A stretch of 64,000 nucleotides of DNA from an uncultured Lachnospiraceae bacterium (GTDB lineage: Bacteria > Bacillota > Clostridia > Lachnospirales > Lachnospiraceae): the NCBI GenBank assembly GCA_949948735.1, contig CATLGV010000003.1, forward strand, positions 62,001 through 126,000. Direction: 5' to 3'. The notes beneath the pieces were generated by a model that saw only the letters and a program-made list of their open reading frames with translations, did not search any database and had not been told where the DNA came from. Below, piece by piece: positions 34,764-43,494 of this stretch (positions are counted from its first letter, which is position 1; each line of letters starts with the position of its first letter). Both the position numbers and the translations under genes were made by a program.

Positions 34764-35819
34764 TTAATCTCCCCCGCGCTTTCCGACAAAACGCCGCAGC
34801 AGCGGAATCCGCGCCAGAAGCTCCGTCAGCGCCGCAGAAGCCGCCAGCACCACGACCGTCTCCAGTATATTGATGCCGTACGACGGCGCCGCGGCCCGCA
34901 CCACACGCTGCACCACGAACACCAGCAGATAGCCCGACACAATATAAATCCCCATACTGTCCGCGCCAAGCCTGCCAAGCAGCCGCAGCTCCCACCCTGT
35001 CTTCTCCACAATACAGCTCCAGAGCAGTATGAAAAAAAAGCTTCCGGCAAAGCCTGTGAGCATCCGGTAAAAATCTATCCAAAGCTGATACGGCACGTTC
35101 TTTCCGATCAGCTTGTAGCCGGTAATATAAATCAGCGCATTCTCGTCAAAAAGCAGGAATAATCCCGCAAACGCCAGCCCTGCGGACGCAAGCAGCCAAA
35201 GCCTTACCGGCTTCCAGGGCTGTCCCCCGCGCCGCTCAATATACCCGTGCCCGTAAAACGCACAGAAGAAGAATGGCATCATGTATTTATACGCACCCAG
35301 CCCCATCCCGTCCGGAATAAAAAACAGCATGACAAATCCGATCACATATAGTATGACGGAATTGCGGAAAAAATAATACATGAAATACGCAATCAAAAAG
35401 CACCAGAATACTGCCCATAAAAACCAGAGATTGTTGAACGCCCTGTAAAAATACACAAACAAAACCGCCTCCGGCTGCGGCGCGCCCGTCAAATGATTCG
35501 TTATCAGAATCCGCGCATAATCCACTGCCGTCCACAAAAACACCGGCAGCAGCAGCGCAGCCGTACGCCGCCGCAAAAGCGCCCTGCGCGCCGCCCTTGT
35601 CCCCGCGCGCCGCATGCTTCCCCAGCACAGATAACCGCTGATCATCATAAAAAGCGGCATATGAAAGCTGTATATGAACTGATACAGCCTGTCGCCAAAA
35701 TACAGGGCCTCCGCACGGAAGCCCTCCCCGCTGCCCTCCTGAATACAATGCCCCAGCACGACAAGTATAATCGCAAAGCCTCTGAGTACATCCGGAAGCT
35801 TTTCCCTTTTCTCCGCCAT
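34764..35819 (-). CDS. Acyltransferase-3 family membrane protein (OafA/YrhL-like)
   Basis: 351 residues with about ten hydrophobic helices and the family opening: LRGFAIILVVLGHC (catalytic-type histidine at about residue 23), then FHMPLFMMISGYLCW with the second conserved motif. Such proteins transfer acyl groups, often acetyl, to surface sugars. There is no SGNH tail domain. The conserved NLWFLWAVFWCF is also seen. The substrate cannot be inferred because the neighbour is a DUF436 gene. The start ATG at 35819 has GGAAGGG upstream. The dapL promoter fires in the opposite direction from about 110 bp away. Confidence 0.85.
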   Translation of the reverse strand: MAEKREKLPDVLRGFAIILVVLGHCIQEGSGEGFRAEALYFGDRLYQFIYSFHMPLFMMISGYLCWGSMRRAGTRAARRALLRRRTAALLLPVFLWTAVDYARILITNHLTGAPQPEAVLFVYFYRAFNNLWFLWAVFWCFLIAYFMYYFFRNSVILYVIGFVMLFFIPDGMGLGAYKYMMPFFFCAFYGHGYIERRGGQPWKPVRLWLLASAGLAFAGLFLLFDENALIYITGYKLIGKNVPYQLWIDFYRMLTGFAGSFFFILLWSCIVEKTGWELRLLGRLGADSMGIYIVSGYLLVFVVQRVVRAAAPSYGINILETVVVLAASAALTELLARIPLLRRFVGKRGGD

Positions 35820-35927
35820 TCGTATCTTCTGCCCTTCCCTTTACCGCTCAAAAGCCGTTTTCTCTGTTTGCCCGCATAAAAGCTCCTGCTGCCTGCAAGA
35901 TTTCTCTTCCTGTTTACTATACCGCGA

Positions 35928-35956
35928 TTGACAAATAATTGCAATGCGGTTATGAT
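35928..35956 (+). promoter_or_regulatory. Sigma-A type promoter of dapL
   Basis: TTGACA (35928-35933), 17-bp spacer, TATGAT (35951-35956). The 65-nt leader has two small palindromes (TCCTTATAAGGA; TGCTGTTTACAGCA), too short for a lysine riboswitch. Confidence 0.8.
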
Positions 35957-36021
35957 TAGCTTAGTGTTCCTTATAAGGACAACTATTAAAAATGCTGTTT
36001 ACAGCAGAAATGAGGATTTTT

Positions 36022-37218
36022 ATGCCCAAATTAAACGAAAATTATTTAAATCTGAAGGAAAGCTATCTGTTCTCTGAAATCACCCACCGCGTAAACGATT
36101 ATACTGCCGCCCATCCCGACAAAAAGGTGATTCGGCTGGGTATCGGGGACGTCACGCTCCCCATAGGCTCCGAGATCATCGCGCAGCTCCACGAAGGCGT
36201 TGACGCGCTTGCCAGCGCCGAAACCTTCAAGGGCTACGGTCCCGAACAGGGCTATGATTTCCTCCGCAACGCCATCGTCGATTATTACGCGCGCGGCGGC
36301 GTTGCCGTTGCGGCCGACGAGGTCTTTGTCTCGGACGGCGCCAAGAGCGATACCGGCAATATCACCGACCTGTTTGACAGGGACAACGTCATTCTGATTC
36401 CCGATCCCGTATATCCGGTCTATGTGGACACCAACATTATGAACGGCAGAAACATTGTCTATATCGACGCAAACGCAGAAAACGGCTTCCTGCCGATGCC
36501 CGACCCTGCCGTGCACGTGGACGTCATCTATATCTGTTCGCCGAACAATCCGACCGGCGCAGCCTATAACCGGGAACAACTAACCCAATGGGTCAACTAT
36601 GCGCTCGCAAACGACGCGGTGATACTCTTTGACGCCGCGTACGAATGCTTTATCACGGACGAAACGCTCCCACGCAGCATTTTTTCGATTGAAAACGCGA
36701 AGAAATGCGCAATTGAATTCTGTTCGCTCTCAAAAACGGCAGGCTTCACCGGTACCCGCTGCGGCTACACGATTGTCCCCAGGGACTTATCCTTCACCGC
36801 CTCCACCGGCGTACGGATGTCCTTAAACGCAATGTGGAACCGCCGCCAGACCACCAAGTTTAACGGCGTATCCTATATCGTGCAGAAGGGCGCCGCAGCC
36901 GCGTTCTCCGCCGCAGGCATGGCGCAGTGTAAGGAAAACCTGAAATATTATCAGGAAAACGCAGACATTATCGCGCAGGGGCTTGCGCGCAAGGGGATCC
37001 GCTATTTTGGCGGAATCAACTCCCCTTATATCTGGTTCGAATGCCCAAATCAAATGGACTCCTGGACTTTCTTTGATTTTCTGTTGAACAATGCGCAGGT
37101 GGTCGGCACTCCCGGCGCAGGCTTCGGCAAAAACGGCCGCAATTTCTTCCGGCTTACCTCCTTTGGCAGCCGTGAAAATACGCTGGAAGCGATGGCCAGA
37201 ATCGACAGGCTGCTTTAG
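36022..37218 (+). CDS. dapL: LL-diaminopimelate aminotransferase DapL
   Basis: PLP enzyme that converts tetrahydrodipicolinate directly to LL-diaminopimelate, a shortcut in lysine and peptidoglycan precursor synthesis. 398 residues of fold-type I: VIRLGIGDVTLPI at the substrate site, SDGAKSDTGNI, YICSPNNPTGAAYN and the PLP lysine K238 in CSLSKTAGFTGTRCGY. The frame opens at 35992, but GAGG six bases before the ATG at 36022 and the canonical MPKLNENYLNL start favour the latter. Single-gene unit with its own promoter and a downstream hairpin, the only plus-strand gene besides the CNNM gene and the broken acetyltransferase. Confidence 0.94.
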   Translation: MPKLNENYLNLKESYLFSEITHRVNDYTAAHPDKKVIRLGIGDVTLPIGSEIIAQLHEGVDALASAETFKGYGPEQGYDFLRNAIVDYYARGGVAVAADEVFVSDGAKSDTGNITDLFDRDNVILIPDPVYPVYVDTNIMNGRNIVYIDANAENGFLPMPDPAVHVDVIYICSPNNPTGAAYNREQLTQWVNYALANDAVILFDAAYECFITDETLPRSIFSIENAKKCAIEFCSLSKTAGFTGTRCGYTIVPRDLSFTASTGVRMSLNAMWNRRQTTKFNGVSYIVQKGAAAAFSAAGMAQCKENLKYYQENADIIAQGLARKGIRYFGGINSPYIWFECPNQMDSWTFFDFLLNNAQVVGTPGAGFGKNGRNFFRLTSFGSRENTLEAMARIDRLL

Positions 37219-37229
37219 TCCCCACACCA

Positions 37230-37277
37230 AAAGGGCTGCCGCTTTGACGGTATAAACCGTAAAGCAGACAGCCCTTT
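37230..37277 (+). terminator. Long hairpin after dapL, probably terminator
   Basis: AAAGGGCTG (37230) pairs with CAGCCCTTT (37269), and inside it GCTTTGACGGT pairs with ACCGTAAAGC around ATAA. On the plus strand only a weak T-containing tail follows; on the minus strand it is followed by TTTTGG, so it may serve both directions between dapL and the cold-shock gene. Confidence 0.6.
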
Positions 37278-37381
37278 AGAAGACTCTATTTTACCTTATA
37301 TTTATCACAACAAACATTTATAATGGCCGGAGTGACAGATACTTACACTGTATAAAATAAATCTTGTTCCTGTACGCCTGA

Positions 37382-37594
37382 CTATACAAGCGTTACATTT
37401 GCCGCTCTAAGCTTCGAGCTGTTCTTCGGATCCTGCTCGATGTCAAACGTAACCTTCTGGCCTTCCTCAAGCGTCTTATATCCGTCTGACATGATTGCGG
37501 AAAAGTGTACGAATACATCCTCCTTTGTGCTCTCGTTGGTAATGAAGCCATAGCCCTTCTGTGCATTAAACCATTTTACTACTCCGTTGTTCAT
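37382..37594 (-). CDS. Cold-shock domain protein (CspA/CspB family)
   Basis: 70-residue single cold-shock domain, a nucleic-acid chaperone that melts RNA structure. Both RNA-binding motifs are intact: KGYGFI (about residues 13-18) and VFVHFSAI (about 27-34). The start [14 protein letters not shown] is typical. A GGAGG ribosome site precedes the ATG at 37594. A strong promoter at 37719-37747 gives a leader of about 115-120 nt that contains a terminator-like hairpin (37640-37688). Which paralogue this is cannot be told from sequence. Confidence 0.95.
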   Translation of the reverse strand: MNNGVVKWFNAQKGYGFITNESTKEDVFVHFSAIMSDGYKTLEEGQKVTFDIEQDPKNSSKLRAANVTLV

Positions 37595-37639
37595 AAATAA
37601 GAACCTCCATTAAAAATAAATTAATTAACCTTTTAGACC

Positions 37640-37688
37640 AAAAAACAACTTGCCCTGCAATTCAAATGGAATGATTTGCAGAACAAGT
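37640..37688 (-). other. Terminator-like hairpin in the cold-shock gene leader
   Basis: Minus strand ACTTG-tt-CTGCAA pairs with TTGCAG-gg-CAAGT (11 bp with a symmetric 2-base internal loop) around 15 bases, followed by TG and six T. It lies downstream of the csp promoter and about 46 nt before the start codon, so it would interrupt csp transcription unless opened. It could alternatively end read-through from the MATE gene. Confidence 0.6.
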
Positions 37689-37718
37689 CGGCTCATTGTT
37701 CTAAATGAATACGTTAAA

Positions 37719-37747
37719 ATAGTAACATTTACAACTTGTAAAGTCAA
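37719..37747 (-). promoter_or_regulatory. Strong promoter of the cold-shock gene with spacer palindrome
   Basis: TTGACT (37742-37747), 17-bp spacer, TACTAT (37719-37724). The spacer region holds a perfect palindrome TTTACAA-C-TTGTAAA (plus-strand reading, 37729-37743), placed where a bound repressor would block polymerase. Confidence 0.75.
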
Positions 37748-37806
37748 GAATAAAAGGAATTTTTATCAAAGAAACTTTCAGAGCTTCCTGTTGATGCCCT
37801 TTGCGG

Positions 37807-39141
37807 TCATCCCGCATCCTCTTTTTTGAAAATCGGATTCCGCGCCATATTGACAATCAGCGGTATCACCATAACAAACCACACAATCGGCTCCGCCATA
37901 ATAATCCCCATATAACCGATGGCCGGCGCGAGGAAAAAGGCAATCGCAGTCTTCCCAATCAGCTCCAGCGAGCTGGAAAACACCGGCGTCTTACTGTCGC
38001 CAAAGCCCTGCATGCTGTTGCGGAACAGGCAGATCACCGCGGGCACAAAATAAAACGATGTATTTACCCGCAGATAAAGGGACGCCGTGTCGATAATCTC
38101 CCGTTCATTTGACGCGGTAATCATGGAAATCAGCTGCGGCGACACCGTATAGGCGGCAAGAATGACCAGCGCGCACCAGCCAAACGTCAGAAGCACCGTA
38201 TCCCGGATGCCTGTCCTGATTCTGGAATACTTCCCTGCGCCGAGATTCTGCCCGCAGTACGTCGCCAGCGTCGTCCCCAGCACCGAGAACGGCAGCATGA
38301 AAATAGACGTCGCCTTTCTGGCGGCCGTATGCGCCACAATAATATTCGTCCCGAAGGTATTGATGCTGGTCTGCAGCGCCACGGTCCCCAGATTGACAAA
38401 GGATACCATAAAGCCCATGGAGATTCCCGAGGGCAGCAGTCTGCGCACAATCTCCGCCGAGAGCAGCAAATCCTCTCTGCCGGGAAGGAGCCGCGGATAT
38501 TTCCTGCGCATATACAAAAAGCACAGCAGCGCCGAAAGCGCCTGCGAAATCACCGTCGCATACGCAGCCCCCGCCACCCCCGCGCCGAACCGCAGAATAA
38601 ACAGGTAATCCAGAAAGATATTCAAAAAGGACGCGATAATCAGAAAAATCAACGGCGTAAACGAATCGCCGACCGCGCGCAGGATTGCCGCGCAGATATT
38701 GTAGAGCGTCGCCGCCAGAAGCCCCGCCAGAATCACACTGATATAGCTTTTGGCCTCCGCCAGAATGTCCGCGTCAATATTTAATACCCGCAGAATCGGC
38801 GAAAGGAACAGAAGGCACAGGGCGCTGACCAGAACCGCAAAGCCCGCGCCGAGCACAATCGTGCCGCCGGCCGCCTTCTTCATATACCGCTCGTTCCCCG
38901 CGCCGAAATAAGACGCCACGATAATCGCCGCGCCGTTTGTAAAGCCGTTCAGAAGACCTGTCAGCATATCGCTTAAGGTCGTCGTCGCCCCCACCGCCGC
39001 CAGGGAAGCCTCCCCCAGCGTTTCCCCCACAATGCGGGTGTCCACCAGACTGTAAAACAGCTGAAAAAGCTGCCCGATAAACAGCGGCACTGCAAAAACA
39101 AGTATCAGCTTCAAAGGTTTTCCCGTCGTCAGATTCTTCAT
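37807..39141 (-). CDS. MATE family efflux transporter
   Basis: Na+ or H+ driven exporter of drugs or metabolites. 444 residues, twelve hydrophobic helices in two six-helix halves; the first starts LKLILVFAVPLFIGQLFQLFYSLVDTRIVG, quoted in parts, and the second near VSFVNLGTVALQTSINTFGT. Typical motifs include ASYFGAGNE and CGQNLGAGKYSRI. The frame opens at a GTG at 39153, but GGGGGA serves the ATG at 39141. There is no adjacent MarR/TetR regulator. Substrate unknown. No clear terminator separates it from the cold-shock unit other than the hairpin at 37640-37688. Confidence 0.9.
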   Translation of the reverse strand: MKNLTTGKPLKLILVFAVPLFIGQLFQLFYSLVDTRIVGETLGEASLAAVGATTTLSDMLTGLLNGFTNGAAIIVASYFGAGNERYMKKAAGGTIVLGAGFAVLVSALCLLFLSPILRVLNIDADILAEAKSYISVILAGLLAATLYNICAAILRAVGDSFTPLIFLIIASFLNIFLDYLFILRFGAGVAGAAYATVISQALSALLCFLYMRRKYPRLLPGREDLLLSAEIVRRLLPSGISMGFMVSFVNLGTVALQTSINTFGTNIIVAHTAARKATSIFMLPFSVLGTTLATYCGQNLGAGKYSRIRTGIRDTVLLTFGWCALVILAAYTVSPQLISMITASNEREIIDTASLYLRVNTSFYFVPAVICLFRNSMQGFGDSKTPVFSSSLELIGKTAIAFFLAPAIGYMGIIMAEPIVWFVMVIPLIVNMARNPIFKKEDAG

Positions 39142-39378
39142 ATGTTCCCCCACGCTCCCGCCTTCTGCGCCCTGCCGCAGAAAGGCCGTTCTGTTTATTA
39201 CTGTATCATATCGGAGGCAATTTGTGGGAAATTTTTATTGTGTTTTCAGAAAACAGGCGGTTTCCATGTCCACCGCAATATGTTAGAATAATTAACAAAG
39301 CTTTACTTATTCTCAATTCTACGGGTTTGCGCTTTACAGCCCAGGCTTGCCGTCTATGAAAGGAGCATCAATATAAAT

Positions 39379-39958
39379 ATGACAGACAGAGAAATCATAC
39401 GGCACATCGACGACGGGGCAAATTTCTACATCCGTTTATTCGGAGACGCCGTACATATGGAAAATACTGACGGGGAATTTTATTCCTGCGTAAGGCCCAA
39501 AGCAGGGGAGCATGGCATCTCCTTCATTTATAATGTCCGTATCGAGCAGCTTGCGCCAAAGCAGAAGAAAGCCGTTATCGACGAAATGAAATCCATGCAT
39601 ATGCCCATCTGGCTCAGCCTTCTTGCATCGGAGGAAACCGTCTCTATATTCCGGGGGGAAGAAAACGCGCCCGGAGAAAGCGCCTCCGCCGATGCCTGCG
39701 AAGACGGCGAGACTTATCTGGCAATACTTCCGGAGCAAAAAAGAGAATGCCCCCTAAACAGCCGCAGCGTCATGCAGGTCCATTCCGCCGGGGAGTTCGC
39801 GGTATGGGCGCAAATCGCAAACGATATTCTTGCCGGCGGTATGCGCAAAAGCCGTATACGACGCTTTTTCTGACGGCGCATCCATCGTCACTGTCCGCGC
39901 GGTAAATGCAGCGGCAAGAACATTATATGAAGCTGTCGGATTTACGGTTTACGGTTAA
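39379..39958 (+). pseudogene. Broken GNAT-type acetyltransferase gene (internal deletion plus frameshift)
   Basis: Frame one runs 164 codons from ATG 39379 to the stop at 39871 and reads like the N-terminal half of a two-part acetyltransferase (MTDREIIRHIDDGANFYIRL..., then FAVWAQIANDILAGG). From about 39830 the +1 frame continues, open to a TAA at 39956-39958, as AVCAKAVYDAFSDGA then VRAVNAAARTLYEAVGF, a clear GNAT C-terminal helix and LYE..GF motif. The central acetyl-CoA-binding part (about 60-80 residues) is missing, so a deletion joined the two ends out of frame. A GGAG ribosome site is retained. A truncated but translated protein cannot be excluded. Confidence 0.7.
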
Positions 39959-40888
39959 AAAATCCATCTGCGGATTGCAAAGAGACTTGACCTTTCTCTC
40001 CGTAATCTTGTCTGCTGCGCCCACGCTGCCGCATAGCAGCGGCGCATTCACATCATATGCGTTCCTGCCCCTGCGGACGCTTTCTTCGCTGTAATTGGCA
40101 TAGCAATATTTGCAGCCGTTTCCGCAGGTATTGTACGTACCGATGTCCACGCTCTCAAGGCAGCCGCACTCCGCCCGCTGGCTCTTATCCTTGCCGCCGG
40201 TCAGCCTGCATCCGGTCAGCCGCTCTATCAGCTCCCTGTCGATGCAGTGTCCGTGCCTTACCCCGACGTCTGCAAGATCAATCGACTCGGCACAGGACTC
40301 GACCGTCATCTCGCACTCCCGCGCGCTGGCAGCAAACGCTCTGGCAAGAGAACGCATCTCCTCCGCCGAAGGGCTGCGAAGCTGTAAGCCAGCCGCGTTG
40401 CGCCGCATTTTGGCATACATGTCCCCGAAGCTGATTACTGCCCGCTGTGTATATCCGGCAAGGCTGTCCGCAATCCGGGCAAACGCTGTCTGATGATAGG
40501 CGCAGGTGTACCTCTCGTTCAAAAAAACCGGGTCGTAGCGCCATATCACCCGCTGCCTGCCGATTTTCTCAGACAGTCGCTGAAAAGTCGGGATAACCGC
40601 CCCTCGCTTATCGGGCAGCCCCGGCTCCACATCCCCGCCGTATCCCGTCAATGTAAACTGAAAATAATACGGATACGCCTGCAGCTCCTCCAGACGCTCC
40701 AGCATACCCGCAGGATTCTTCGTCCAGAAAACAATACAGTCCACAACCTCGGGCGACAGATTGATTTTACTGATCTGGTGCGGATTCATCGGATTGCGCA
40801 CACAGGCAAAGCCTTCCCTTATTCTGTTGTAAAACCAGTCCGAATAATAACCGGGGATATCGGTTCTCCTGCTGACGCTTAGTATCAT
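39923..40888 (-). CDS. DUF1848 family protein with cysteine cluster
   Basis: 321 residues, family of unknown function. The start LSVSRRTDIPGYYSDWFYNR and the VRNPMNPHQISKINLSPEV, DCIVFWTKNP segments are characteristic. A cysteine-rich part near residues 245-270 (CGCLESVDIGTYNTCGNGCKYCYANY, quoted for its C pattern) ends in a radical-SAM-like CxxxCxxC, so a metal cluster is likely. The barrel-like repeats and ARG-rich YDPV motif fit a TIM barrel. The start ATG 40888 follows GGAGG. Its 3' end overlaps the last 36 bp of the broken acetyltransferase on the other strand. Confidence 0.85.
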   Translation of the reverse strand: MILSVSRRTDIPGYYSDWFYNRIREGFACVRNPMNPHQISKINLSPEVVDCIVFWTKNPAGMLERLEELQAYPYYFQFTLTGYGGDVEPGLPDKRGAVIPTFQRLSEKIGRQRVIWRYDPVFLNERYTCAYHQTAFARIADSLAGYTQRAVISFGDMYAKMRRNAAGLQLRSPSAEEMRSLARAFAASARECEMTVESCAESIDLADVGVRHGHCIDRELIERLTGCRLTGGKDKSQRAECGCLESVDIGTYNTCGNGCKYCYANYSEESVRRGRNAYDVNAPLLCGSVGAADKITERKVKSLCNPQMDFLTVNRKSDSFI

Positions 40889-40960
40889 GCTGACCTCCGT
40901 TTGTATATGCTGTCTGTTTTATCGCATGCGCACCTTTTCGCATCCCGCACGCCCATTTCC

Positions 40961-42637
40961 TTATTCGCTGAGAATTTTGTATAAATGAAAGAATTCCTCT
41001 TCTTTTGCCATCAGCTCGTCAAAGCTTCCTCTTTCTACGATTCTGCCGGCATCCATCACAATAATCTCATCATATTTTTGCATCAGCGCCTTGCTATACC
41101 GATGTGTGATACTGATAATGGTCATATCCTCCTCCAGCAGCCTTTTCTCAATCTCATAAGCGGTGGCGTTATCAAGCCCCGACGTTATCTCATCCAGAAA
41201 TGCCGCTGCCTTTTTCCTCAGAAAAATCCTTGCCAGCGCGATTCTCTGCAGCTCTCCGCCCGAAAAGTTTTTCCCGTTCTCCAAAATCTCTTCTTCTACA
41301 CCCTTGGGAAGCTTCCGGATGACATTATAAACGCCTGCCTTCTGCAGCGCTTCAACGACCTCGTCCCTGGAATAGTCCTGATATAGGGCCACATTATTAA
41401 AAACGGTATCGTTAAATATGTAGGTCTGTTGATAGCAGACAGGGCTCACGTGCATGATGCTCTCCCGGTTCAGCTTTGACAGCTCCCGCCCGTTGACCAG
41501 AACACGGCCCGTATATGCCGGTCCGTATTCCGTAAGCAATTTTATGACGCTTGATTTTCCGCTTCCGCTTTTACCGACAATCGCATACTTCCTTCCCTTC
41601 TCGAAGGCCAGCGTCAAGTGATTCAGCGAAAATCCGTCGCTGATTCTTTGAACCACATTGTCCAGACAGATTTCCTGTATATCTTCCTCAATCTTTTCTT
41701 TGTTATCATTCTCGCTTACCTGCGCCAGCAAAGCCTCCAACTCCGCTTTCACCTTCTCCATCGCCTTTAACTGAATCATGCCGCCTGCAAGCATCTTACA
41801 CGGAGTCAAAACAAAATTCATCATATTGGTGATGGCAACGACTTCTCCAACCGTGATTCTGTCTGCCGCGACAAAGAGCATACAGCTTCCCAGAACGATA
41901 AGGAACGCGCCGTTATTTACAAAGGACGCCAGCGTCTGCGCCCAGTACAGCGTCCGGGAGGCATACTCGTTTTTTCTGCTCACAAAGTCGCTCAGGCCTT
42001 CCTGCTTCCCCAAAATCTGCTTCACGGCGTCAAAGGTTCTTATGACCTTGTGCCCGCCCAAATCGTTCTTGACACCGTCCAGGTATACCTCCACGGCCTC
42101 CGTATATTCTTTTCTCGAGGATGCGATTTTCTTCTTCAAAACGTTCGGAACGCCAAACTGCACGGCGCTGACTGCCGCCACAATCAGCAGGATAAAGGGT
42201 TCTGCGCAAAGCAGATAAATAACCGCCACAATCAGGAAGACAAGCTGCATGAGCATGCCGTATATATTGTTGACGCCATCGTCCAATATGATTCGTATGT
42301 CTGTCGTAAATTTGGACAGATAGTACGCCGTCCCCTTTTTTTCAAATTGATCCGCGGAAACGGAAAACAGCTTACGCATCAGCTGATTGCGCAAATCCTT
42401 TTCCAGCTCCCGCACAACGACCGTCTGGCTTTTCCTGCTCAACCATTCAAAGAAAAATACCCCGATACTAAAGCCAACGGCAATCAGGCACTTTTCCAGC
42501 AGCTCCCTGTAATCCCGGGAGTCAATCAGAAGCTGCATAATATAAGAACGCATGGGCGCCATGATGCCGACAATCACCACCGGAATCAGGCTAAACAAAA
42601 ACTTTCCCGCATTTTTTTTGTAGATGGCCTGTATCAT
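40961..42637 (-). CDS. ABC exporter, fused membrane and ATPase domains
   Basis: 558 residues: six membrane helices in the first 300 residues, then an ATP-binding cassette with Walker A GKSGSGKSSV, signature FSGGELQRIALARI and Walker B AAFLDE, followed by an H-loop in IISITHRYSKAL. There is no peptidase C39 domain, so not a self-cleaving bacteriocin exporter. It lies downstream of a soluble GHKL kinase and LytTR regulator but is separated from them by a terminator (42717-42757) and has its own -10 and an inverted repeat. It may be their target. The start ATG has AAGGAGG 6 bases upstream. Substrate unknown. Confidence 0.88.
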   Translation of the reverse strand: MIQAIYKKNAGKFLFSLIPVVIVGIMAPMRSYIMQLLIDSRDYRELLEKCLIAVGFSIGVFFFEWLSRKSQTVVVRELEKDLRNQLMRKLFSVSADQFEKKGTAYYLSKFTTDIRIILDDGVNNIYGMLMQLVFLIVAVIYLLCAEPFILLIVAAVSAVQFGVPNVLKKKIASSRKEYTEAVEVYLDGVKNDLGGHKVIRTFDAVKQILGKQEGLSDFVSRKNEYASRTLYWAQTLASFVNNGAFLIVLGSCMLFVAADRITVGEVVAITNMMNFVLTPCKMLAGGMIQLKAMEKVKAELEALLAQVSENDNKEKIEEDIQEICLDNVVQRISDGFSLNHLTLAFEKGRKYAIVGKSGSGKSSVIKLLTEYGPAYTGRVLVNGRELSKLNRESIMHVSPVCYQQTYIFNDTVFNNVALYQDYSRDEVVEALQKAGVYNVIRKLPKGVEEEILENGKNFSGGELQRIALARIFLRKKAAAFLDEITSGLDNATAYEIEKRLLEEDMTIISITHRYSKALMQKYDEIIVMDAGRIVERGSFDELMAKEEEFFHLYKILSE

Positions 42638-42660
42638 TGTGTTCCTCCTTCACACTGCTC

Positions 42661-42680
42661 ATACCCATTTGGACGGGTAT
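42661..42680 (-). repeat. Inverted repeat in the ABC exporter leader
   Basis: ATACCC and GGGTAT flank 8 bases, centred about 16 bp downstream of the likely start site. A TATAAT on the minus strand at 42694-42699 is the likely -10 (no good -35). Position fits an operator for a repressor, or a short leader stem. Confidence 0.5.
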
Positions 42681-42716
42681 AATGTCTGTCTGCATTATAT
42701 CATCTTTTCGTATAAT

Positions 42717-42757
42717 AAAAAAAATCGTACACGAATTGTTATTTTTCGTGCACGATT
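42717..42757 (-). terminator. Intrinsic terminator after the GHKL kinase gene
   Basis: AATCGTGCACGAA and TTCGTGTACGATT (13 positions, one G-T pair) around 9 bases, followed on the minus strand by eight T. It lies about 50 bp after the kinase stop. Confidence 0.85.
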
Positions 42758-42805
42758 GCGGTCTGCATGATTTCAGACTCCTCGGCCCCGATAAGCAGAA
42801 TGCGG

Positions 42806-43456
42806 TCACAGCGGCAGCATAATCTCTGTCGAAAATACCCCCGGTTCATTGGCACGCCTGATATATCCGTTATATTTCTCTACCACAAGATCAATACGCT
42901 TCAGGCCGTGTCCATGATCGCCGCGTTTGTTTGAAATGTATTCCGCGTCAGGCTTCCTGACCGTTTCGCCGGTGGAATTGGTAACGGAAATATACAGCTG
43001 CTGTTTCCATATACTAAGATAAATCCGCAGGAATCTATCCGAATCCGCAGGCATTTTCCGGCACGACTCCACCGCATTGTCAATCAGGTTTCCAATAATG
43101 ACGCACAAATCAATATCGCCGACTGCCAGATTCTCTCCGATTTCTGCCTTGCAGTTAATCCGAATCTGCTCCTTTTCGGCGATACTCAGCTTGCTGTTGA
43201 GGATTGCGTCCAGGCTGACATTGCCTGTGGTGTATTTCACCTTTATCCCGTCGAGATCTCCTTCAAGCGCATTCAGATACCTTTGGGCTTCCTCAATCTG
43301 TCCCATGACCAGGTGCGCCTTAAGCTTTTGAAGATGATTGTGATAATCATGGCGCCAGCCGCGCATGGTCGTATATATCGCATTCACTTCCTCGACCTGC
43401 CGGGACATCACCGCTACCTGATAATTCAAATATTTTCTGTCGCCCAAATGAAACAT
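42806..43456 (-). CDS. Soluble GHKL-type sensor histidine kinase (AgrC-like catalytic part)
   Basis: 216 residues without any membrane segment. It opens with a helix that leads to the phospho-acceptor motif RHDYHNHLQ (H36), as in AgrC/CitA-like kinases. The GHKL ATPase follows: N-box NLIDNAVESCRK, then GDHGHGLKRIDLVVEKYNG as G-box. The sensor half of the usual AgrC protein is absent, so its signal must come from the cytosol or a partner. It starts 38 bp after the response regulator gene and is followed by a terminator. AGGAGG precedes the ATG. Confidence 0.88.
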   Translation of the reverse strand: MFHLGDRKYLNYQVAVMSRQVEEVNAIYTTMRGWRHDYHNHLQKLKAHLVMGQIEEAQRYLNALEGDLDGIKVKYTTGNVSLDAILNSKLSIAEKEQIRINCKAEIGENLAVGDIDLCVIIGNLIDNAVESCRKMPADSDRFLRIYLSIWKQQLYISVTNSTGETVRKPDAEYISNKRGDHGHGLKRIDLVVEKYNGYIRRANEPGVFSTEIMLPL

Positions 43457-43494
43457 CGCATGCCTCCTGATTCCGTCCTGCTACCGCATAAGCG

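Noticed and set aside
34197..35819. Functional link between the DUF436 protein and the acyltransferase
   Set aside because: They are only adjacent, and nothing in either sequence suggests a shared pathway.
35957..36021. Lysine (L-box) riboswitch upstream of dapL
   Set aside because: Only 65 nt separate promoter and start, with two tiny palindromes; an L-box needs well over 150 nt.
36022..37594. Strand switches at dapL and at the broken acetyltransferase as signs of a mobile element
   Set aside because: No inverted ends, integrase, transposase or tRNA fragment was seen at the boundaries, and base composition does not change.
42591..42809. 72-codon minus-strand frame over the terminator and ABC leader, as a possible AgrD-like signal peptide
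   Set aside because: It runs through a strong terminator, has no ribosome site and has no AgrD-type cysteine/amphipathic pattern.
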